This document shows, piece by piece, positions 56,625-64,000 of a DNA stretch of 64,000 bases (positions are counted from its first letter, which is position 1; each line of letters starts with the position of its first letter). Location of the stretch: NCBI RefSeq assembly GCF_048773025.1, contig NC_133544.1, forward strand, positions 74,933,001 through 74,997,000. The letters run 5' to 3'. Source of the stretch: Camelus bactrianus (taxonomy: Eukaryota > Chordata > Mammalia > Artiodactyla > Camelidae). The position numbers and the translations under genes are program-made. The notes below the pieces were generated by a model that was not told where the DNA came from, searched no databases, and was given only the letters and a program-made list of their open reading frames with translations.

Positions 56625-57345
56625 ATAATTGAAAATGTCATGCACACTCTGGAAAATAGCCAGGCAGTTACTTAAAAAACTAAACATAGGCTTACCATAC
56701 AACCCAGCAGTCTCACTCCTAGGCATTTATCCCACAGAAATAAAAACTAATTTTTATGTAAAAATCTGTATACAGTTTTTCATAGTAGCTGTATTTGTGA
56801 TAGCAAAACACTAAATGTTCCACAGTAGTTGAATGCTTAAACAAAGTACAGTACATTCTTATCACAGAATACTACTCAACAATTTTAAAAGTGAAATATT
56901 GATACATGCAACTATACATTATGCTGATTAAAAATTCTCAAAAGGTCATATACAATATAATTTTATTTATATAACATTCTTGAAATGACAAAATTGCAGA
57001 ATGGAGGACAAATTAGTGATTACCAGGATCGGGAATAGTGGGGAAGGAGGATAGATTTGACTATAAAGGACAGCCCGAGGGAGATATTTGTAATGATAGA
57101 ATAGTTCTATATCTTGATTTTGATGGTGGTTACATGAATCTATACATATGATAAAATAACATAGAACTGCACATACACATTATACCAATGTCAGTTTCCT
57201 GGCTTTGATGATGTTGTGTAGCTACATAAGATGTACCTACTGGGGGAAATTGTCTGAAGGGTACCTGGGACTTCTCTGTGCTATCTTTGCAATTTCCTAT
57301 GAATCTATAATTATTTCAAAATGAAAAGTTTAATTTTTTTTTCTT
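56625..57345 (+). mobile_element. LINE-1, ORF2 end and 3' UTR
   Basis: 'AACCCAGCAGTCTCACTCCT', 'GCATTTATCCCACAGAAATA', 'TACTACTCAACAATTTTAAA', and the L1M end 'TTATTTCAAAATGAAAAGTT'. The 61-codon frame 56,629-56,814 is the remnant of ORF2. Confidence 0.88.
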
Positions 57346-58064
57346 TAGAGCTTGAGGTGGTATTTAGCATAACCATTTCACCACTCATGGTGCTGTTTCT
57401 GATAAATATGAATCAATCTAAGTCTTTCAAAGTAAAGTTACTCTTGAGGCTGATGAAAGAACCTGTTTGTAGTGATATTTTAGTTGTATTTTACAATTAG
57501 GTGAAAATTGTTTAAGCAAGAAATGAGACACAGTAGTTCTTTGTGTATGACTTCCTGGCTATCCAAGGCTTTGTTTTAATTATTAAATTAAGTGGTAAGC
57601 CTTAATTTGAGTCATATTTTGGTACACTTTTAAAGTCCTGGGGTTCTTGTATACTGCTCCTAGAGAACAGTGACTACAGCAGTGAATCCTGTACAGTATT
57701 TGTCATCTTGTGGGAGCTTGGTAAACAATTACTTTTGATTTGACGTTAATTGATTCAAACCATTTTTTTCTTAATATAGAGTTAAAAATCCTCTGGTAAG
57801 ATTTTGATAAAACATACCATTAAGCAATATTCAACTCAAACTTCAAAACCTTTGAAAATTGTTATACTATATATAATACAAAATGAATATTCTTTTGCAG
57901 ATTTAAAATGAGTATTAAAACATCAGAATGTAGCTCTAATTCTTTTTGGAAAGTGGTATGGTATACATAACTTAAGGATTTTTCTTTTGTATTTATGATC
58001 GAGCTCAAAGTGAATAGGAACAAAATTACATGTTCTTTAGTAAAATGAAAACTTTTTTTTTCAG

Positions 58065-58119
58065 GTTAAGCTACAGAGCAACATATCATATCAGATGGCA
58101 GACATACATCATTTAAAGG
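58065..58119 (+). CDS. GOLM2: GOLM2 exon 2 (55 bp): coiled-coil continuation
   Basis: Codes VKLQSNISYQMADIHHLK (residues 110-127) plus the first base of codon 128. It matches the family segment that follows RCEDDK. The acceptor is TTTTTTTTCAG|GTT and the donor is AAAGG|GTAAGG. Entry phase 0, exit phase 1, which fits exon 3. N115-I-S is a potential N-glycosylation site in the lumen. Too short to be found as a stand-alone open frame; the call rests on family recognition, splice sites and phase agreement. Confidence 0.95.
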
Positions 58120-58464
58120 GTAAGGAATTTAATTTAATTTAAAGAAATTTAATTACAGATTAAAGGTAAAGGACACTAAAATCCTCAAGAATTAAGAAAT
58201 CCTCAAGTTAGACAGCTAAATGGAATAGAATTTTTGAACAAAGCTCCTCTGATGGCAAAATGTTTATCCTTTTGTCTTAAGATATAATCAAAATTTTTTA
58301 TGTTGCTTCGTATGTAATAAATGCAAGTTAAAATTTGAGATCCACATTTTAACCTTGTGCTGTAGACAGAGTTCATGCAATGAAATGTTAAAAGAATCCT
58401 CAAAGAAAACTGAGGTGTAGCTTTGGAGACCTTCAAATTTCTAGGGAAAAAGTAAGGGATGACC

Positions 58465-58528
58465 CCTCTGTACTATGTCCAGTCTGCTAAAATATTCCTC
58501 TGTACTATGTCCAGTCTGCTAAAATATT
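58465..58528 (+). repeat. Perfect 32-bp tandem duplication
   Basis: A 32-bp unit starting CCTCTGTACTATGTCCAGTC occupies 58,465-58,496 and is repeated without a mismatch at 58,497-58,528. Recent, since both copies are identical. Confidence 0.97.
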
Positions 58529-60980
58529 CCATTCCAGTCTAGGGATGCTTTGAACAGGTCATCCAAGCTTAGCATTTCAGATACCCTGGGAACAAAGAAA
58601 CCTAGAACAAAAAGAAACCAGGAAGAAACCTGGAGATAGATGATTAGATAGATAGACAGATAGGTAATTTTTTTTCACTTAGATGAAGTGACAGGAGATG
58701 ACTAAAGATTTTATGAAAAATAGGTAAGGAGAACAAGCTTTGTGCTCTGCTTACATTACTTCACACCTTTGGAGTTTGGGGTCTGAGGACCACTCTTCTC
58801 CCTCACACTCTTTGGTTATGATATTATATATTTTAAAACTTTGCATGTAGTGGCTCAAAGTTTATATATGTGGGTAACACATGCTCTCTTATTTCAAAAA
58901 TGTATCTTTATAACCATTTTGAACCTCTCTAGATAGAATTAGGTAATGTATTTTTAATATCCTCTTGAAGAAGCCAACCTAAGCTGACTTTGTAATTTAA
59001 GTTTTGTTCCTTACCTAGTAAAACCATTAGGAAGTATTATTTGTGTGTTATAATCCCAAAATAGCAATTACTAATTTTTTACTATCAGTGATTTAATACA
59101 GCTTTGATTTGCTGTTAGAAATTTTGTTCCTGGGTGGCCACATTTGTTTTTGTTGCATTTGTGTCCATAGTCTACTCTTTTTGACTCACAGGCGAGTGCT
59201 GGATGACACAGAAGATGGCTCACTATCAGTGCCGCTTTCAACTTGCAATTTTTACAGATGATTCTGCTTGTCATCAAAGTATATTTCTTATTAAATAGTA
59301 ATAGATAAGTTGAAAAAGAAATCCTATGGCTTTTGCTAGTATGTCTCATAGAAAATGACAACCTGTATACTGAGTAAAAATCTTCATTGTACTATATGTA
59401 TTGAAGTAGATCTTGAGATGTTTTGAAATTTTATATGATACTCTTCTGCAGAGAAAAAGGCTTTGATTTGAACTCATAACTGCAACTTTTGGTTTTAGTG
59501 CAGCTACTGAAGCTTGGACTCTTGAGATTGAATTTCATGAATATGACTTTGGCATCTTGGGAACTATTTCTGCTGAAACAAACTTCTTGACAAATTGACT
59601 GTAAAATCCATATTTAGCTCTTTTCATTGAAATTAATATTTGATACAAAGGAATTACTACACATCAAGTTTCTGAAAAACAAAAAAACCCTTATGGTAGT
59701 TAATATTTTCTTGAAAATAAAAGGATTGGGAGTTGGTTTTTAATGCCTGAGAAAGTAAATTAACATTCTAGTATACATTGATTTATTTTGAGAGCTCACC
59801 TTATTTTTACCTACTACTGAAAGAAAATTTGAAATCAAAATTTTCCAGAAGTAAGGTTTTTGGGTTTTTTTTAAATTTTTGTTTTCCTTTAAAAGCTCAT
59901 CCTAGGCAATCCCTTTCTTAACCATATCTAATCTTTTGAAGTTAAATTGAGGGAGTATGGCCATGCCTTTCTATAGCATACCCTGGTTTTACTGTCAGAA
60001 CTGGAATACCCTGCACAATCAACTTTGGACCTGATCTTACATTAAGTTAATCTGAGAATCCTGCTGTGGTGACTGGGAGCAGCCACACTAAACAAAGAGT
60101 ACCTTTGGGTTCAAAACAAAGAAAACACATGACAATCAGTTGAAAGTGAAATTATGATACAGGAAAATTTTTTCTTTAGTTTTCCTTTCTGATCTGTTTA
60201 CTTTTTCCCTTTCAAGTCTTTGTTTTGACCCACTCAAAGAACCAGTCAGCTTCTTGCTTTGTAATCCTTTCCTTGTATTCAAATAGGTTGGAATCTGGTA
60301 TTTTATGTGGACTAGAGCTCACTCATACTGATGTTTGTTTGTTTGTTTGTTTTGCCAGTTGAATGTTAGCCTTTTATCTCCACTTAGAAATGAAAACTTT
60401 ATTTCTTGATAAAGTTATTTCAAATACTGTTAGTGAGAAGCTTTGTGGGGAGGTGGAGGAAGCCATCCTAAGTCTTGAAATCACACTAAGCCTCAGGTTC
60501 ATGCTGAAGGTAAACTTACCTGCTTCAGTTAATTTACTGTGTTGGAAAAAAGAAGCCCAAGTGAGTCCTAAAGATCATCAGTTGAGGTCCCTTCCCTAGC
60601 AGCTGCTAGGTAGTGCTGATTTAATTTAATTTTTTTTAATTGTAGTAACTTTTCAGTTCTGGAATCTTTCCTGCCTGAGCACAGGTTCATGGAACTGGCT
60701 AACTGTCTGTAAGTTCCAAGGCTTTTTGTCACTACCTCCTGCCAGGATCTGTTTCTATACAATCAACATCCATAACTGAGGCCAGATTTCTGCTACCTTC
60801 TAGCTGTCTATTTCTTAGTAGGTGGGTCCAGGGAGGATGTGTTGTTCAGGGATACTTGGCTTCAGATTTGTTACTTTTATCTAAGGTGGGAGTGATAAGT
60901 AAAAAAACTACAGAAATCAACTATTTTTATATATTGAAGAATTAATTAGAGTAAGAAGAGAAATTTAAAATGTGGCTTGA

Positions 60981-61322
60981 CTAAATTCATAGAAACAAGA
61001 GAACAGAATGGTGGGCTGGGGGTGTGTGGGGAAAATGAAATGTTGGTCAAAGGGTACAGACCTGTTAGTTATAAGATGAATGGTTTGGTGATCTAATAGA
61101 CAGCATGATGATTATAGTTAACAGTACTGTATTATATACTTGAAAATTGTTACAGAGTAGTTGTAAAATGTTCTCACCACAAAAAAAGTGGTAATTATGT
61201 GAGATGATGGAGGTGTTAGCTAATGTTATGATGGTAATCATTTTACAGTATATAAGTGAAGTGAATCAACACCTTAAACTTACACAATGTTATATCTCAA
61301 AATAAAAAGTAATAATAAACAA
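60981..61322 (+). mobile_element. LINE-1/HAL1-type 3' end with 14-bp TSD
   Basis: 'GGTGATCTAATAGACAGCAT', 'GATTATAGTTAACAGTACTG', 'GTGAGATGATGGAGGTGTTA', 'CACCTTAAACTTACACAATG' and an A-rich end. Duplications AAAATGT(G/A)GCTTGA at 60,967-60,980 and 61,323-61,336. Confidence 0.9.
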
Positions 61323-61796
61323 AAAATGTAGCTTGAATATGCAAGCATAGTTATTAACTATAAACATTTTATGTAAATCATTTACTTTTCATATTTAATT
61401 ATTAATACTGTATAATAGCTGTTATTACACATATTGTTAAACTTTATATACCTTAGCCAATGTTCATTTGACTTTAAAATTTTTATTTGTTGTCATTACC
61501 ATAGTTATGATTCCACAATAAAATTTAGAAAGTAGGGGAAAAAATATGCTCAGAATCCTACCACTGAAGATAATCACTGATAGCACTGTAATATATTTTT
61601 ATTCTACTCTGGGTTTTTTTCCATATGTATATTTATATTATAAATATATTTATATCTGCTTTTTAAAAACTTACAAGCATTTTTAGAGTGCCTTTAAAGT
61701 AATAAAACTAATTCTGTAAGCCTTCCATGAAAAATAGATGTTATATTATAGCTATAATATTAGTACATTATGGTTAGGTATTATATTTTAGTCTTA

Positions 61797-61926
61797 TTTT
61801 TGTTTTTGTTTTGAGGGGGAGGTAATTAGGTTTATTTATTTTTTTAGTGGCGGTACATGGGGATTGAACCCAGGACCTTGTGCATGCTAAGCAGGTGCTT
61901 TACCACTGAGCTATTTCCCTACCCCC
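61797..61926 (-). mobile_element. Camelid tRNA-Ala-derived SINE, inverted
   Basis: Inverted tail 'GAGGTAATTAGGTTTATTTA', inverted B box 'GGGGATTGAACCCAGGACC', 'CATGCTAAGCA' and 'TTTACCACTGAGCTATTTCC'. A 22-bp target-site duplication with one mismatch (61,775-61,796 and 61,927-61,948) flanks it. Confidence 0.96.
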
Positions 61927-62721
61927 TAGGTATTATACTTTAGTCTTAATAAACAGATGTTGTTTATATAGAATAGACCTCTGTTCCCATTTATAAAAAT
62001 TAAGACTTCCTTAGCTACTACTTTTGCTTAACTGCTAAGGATGTTGGCTAATTTTTTAATATTCTGTTTAAGAAAATGACATTTCTCTTCTCCGGATGAA
62101 TTTCTTTTATTTATAGGGTTAGATGAAGAGGGATTAACTCTAGAAAATGTGGGGGGGCCAGTGATTATGGATTAAATATTCACAAAAAAGTATCTGGATT
62201 TTAAAAATTTCTCCTCATGTTGGAATTTCATGTTATTCATTACAACTAAAACTTTTAGCTGTAGTTCAGAAATTTATAAGCTTCTAAAATGGAATTTTGG
62301 TATTTGTAGACCTAGCCTCAGTAGCAGAACTAGAAATGAAATCTAAAGTGATTGGTACCTAAGCTGGGAATCAAATGTGATTTAAACTGAATTGAATTCT
62401 GTACCCATAGCCAACACATCTAAAAAATATGATTTTTCACCAACTTTTATAAAGCAGATAGGTTTAAAGAAATAGGTAGTTCTTTTTGTACTGTTTCCCC
62501 AACTTAGTATACTGTCTATGTAACGTGGAAAGACGTGTAATTTTTTCATATTTCTGATAGATATGAAAGCCACTTAGGCTATCTTGTTCTAAAAATGAAT
62601 TGTATTGCCCACACATGTGTTATAAAAGGCAATTAAAATTAAATGTGGTACTAAGTATTTTATTTTAAAAAATAATTTAACCCCCGAAGGTATGAGTAAA
62701 GAAATTGAGAACTGCCTGTAA

Positions 62722-63544
<823 letters not shown>

Positions 63545-64000
63545 CATATATGTATTTTAACCTAACAGTGTTCAATAATTTTCCATATATTTTAGGATTA
63601 AAGACTGGCATACTTAGTGGTAATATATTATTCCAGCAATGTTAAGGTACCAAAGCTTGTTTAATCTCTCCCAGTTGCTGGACCATTGTAGGAGTTTTCC
63701 TTTTCTCACTGTTATGACTATCAGTTATTAAAATATTTGTGTGAGATGGATTTTCTCCTGTTACTTCATTGGTGTATATTCTCAAATATAGAGTTTTGAG
63801 ACAATGTTTTATTGATTTTGTTGTTCTTATCACATGTACAAAAGATTGCTTTCTAAAATGATCATACTAATTAACCCCACCAACATTGGCTTTTATAATT
63901 CTAACTTAATTTTGCTAGTATAGGAATAAGGTAGTACTATATATACATACAGGAAGTTTAATTTGCATTTTAATGGTGAAAGTTAACATTTTTCTATATA
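63545..64000 (-). mobile_element. Old LINE-1 fragment, inverted, running out of the window
   Basis: 'CAATGTTAAGGTACCAAAGC', 'GCTGGACCATTGTAGGAGTT', 'CCCCACCAACATTGGCTTTT', 'TTTAATTTGCATTTTAATGG' resemble inverted L1M text, strongly diverged. Confidence 0.5.

Overview
This window is nuclear DNA of a placental mammal, very probably a camelid (camel, llama, alpaca or vicuña). The main evidence is six copies of a short SINE whose head is a tRNA-Ala-like sequence (A box, B box and an AGC-anticodon-like loop) followed by an A-rich tail. This is the tRNA-derived SINE type typical of camelids. Artiodactyl-type LINE-1 3' ends and ancient mammalian repeats (MIR, L2, MLT1, MER20, Tigger) fit the same picture. 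No prokaryotic genes, CRISPR arrays or phage are present.

Only one protein-coding gene is supported: GOLM2 (older name CASC4), a Golgi type II membrane protein, on the + strand. A CpG island with a TATA-less promoter lies at about 27,240-28,070. Exon 1 codes from ATG 27,732 to 28,058, exon 2 is 58,065-58,119 and exon 3 is 62,804-62,906. All three exons have consensus splice sites and join in one reading frame of about 161 codons: cytoplasmic tail, signal anchor, then a lumenal coiled coil. The rest of the gene lies to the right of the window.

Positions 1-27,240 are the intergenic region upstream of GOLM2. It holds no recognisable gene, but it is densely layered with repeats. These include an L1 with a probable 3' transduction (2,623-3,561) and an old L1 struck by a SINE, a young L1 and a U6-L1 chimera (7,950-9,961). 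Further L1, L2, MIR and MER20 copies follow.

Intron 1 (28,059-58,064, about 30 kb) is mostly repeats. It has a nearly full-length HAL1 nested in an older L1 and itself hit by a SINE (36,555-40,650), three old MLT1-type LTRs, two L1 copies inserted into L2, a Tigger-like and a MER1-like DNA transposon, and much L2. Intron 2 (58,120-62,803) is mostly unique, with one L1 tail and one SINE. The start of intron 3 carries an unexplained 81-codon open frame.

I found no previously undescribed gene system. The most informative items are the U6-L1 template-switch retrogene with perfect target-site duplications, the paired TCTCGCGAGA-type promoter motifs of GOLM2, the full-length HAL1 nest and the LINE insertions with inversion or 3' transduction. 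Repeat family names come from memory of consensus sequences, not from a search; edges are generally good to 5-30 bp unless a target-site duplication fixes them.
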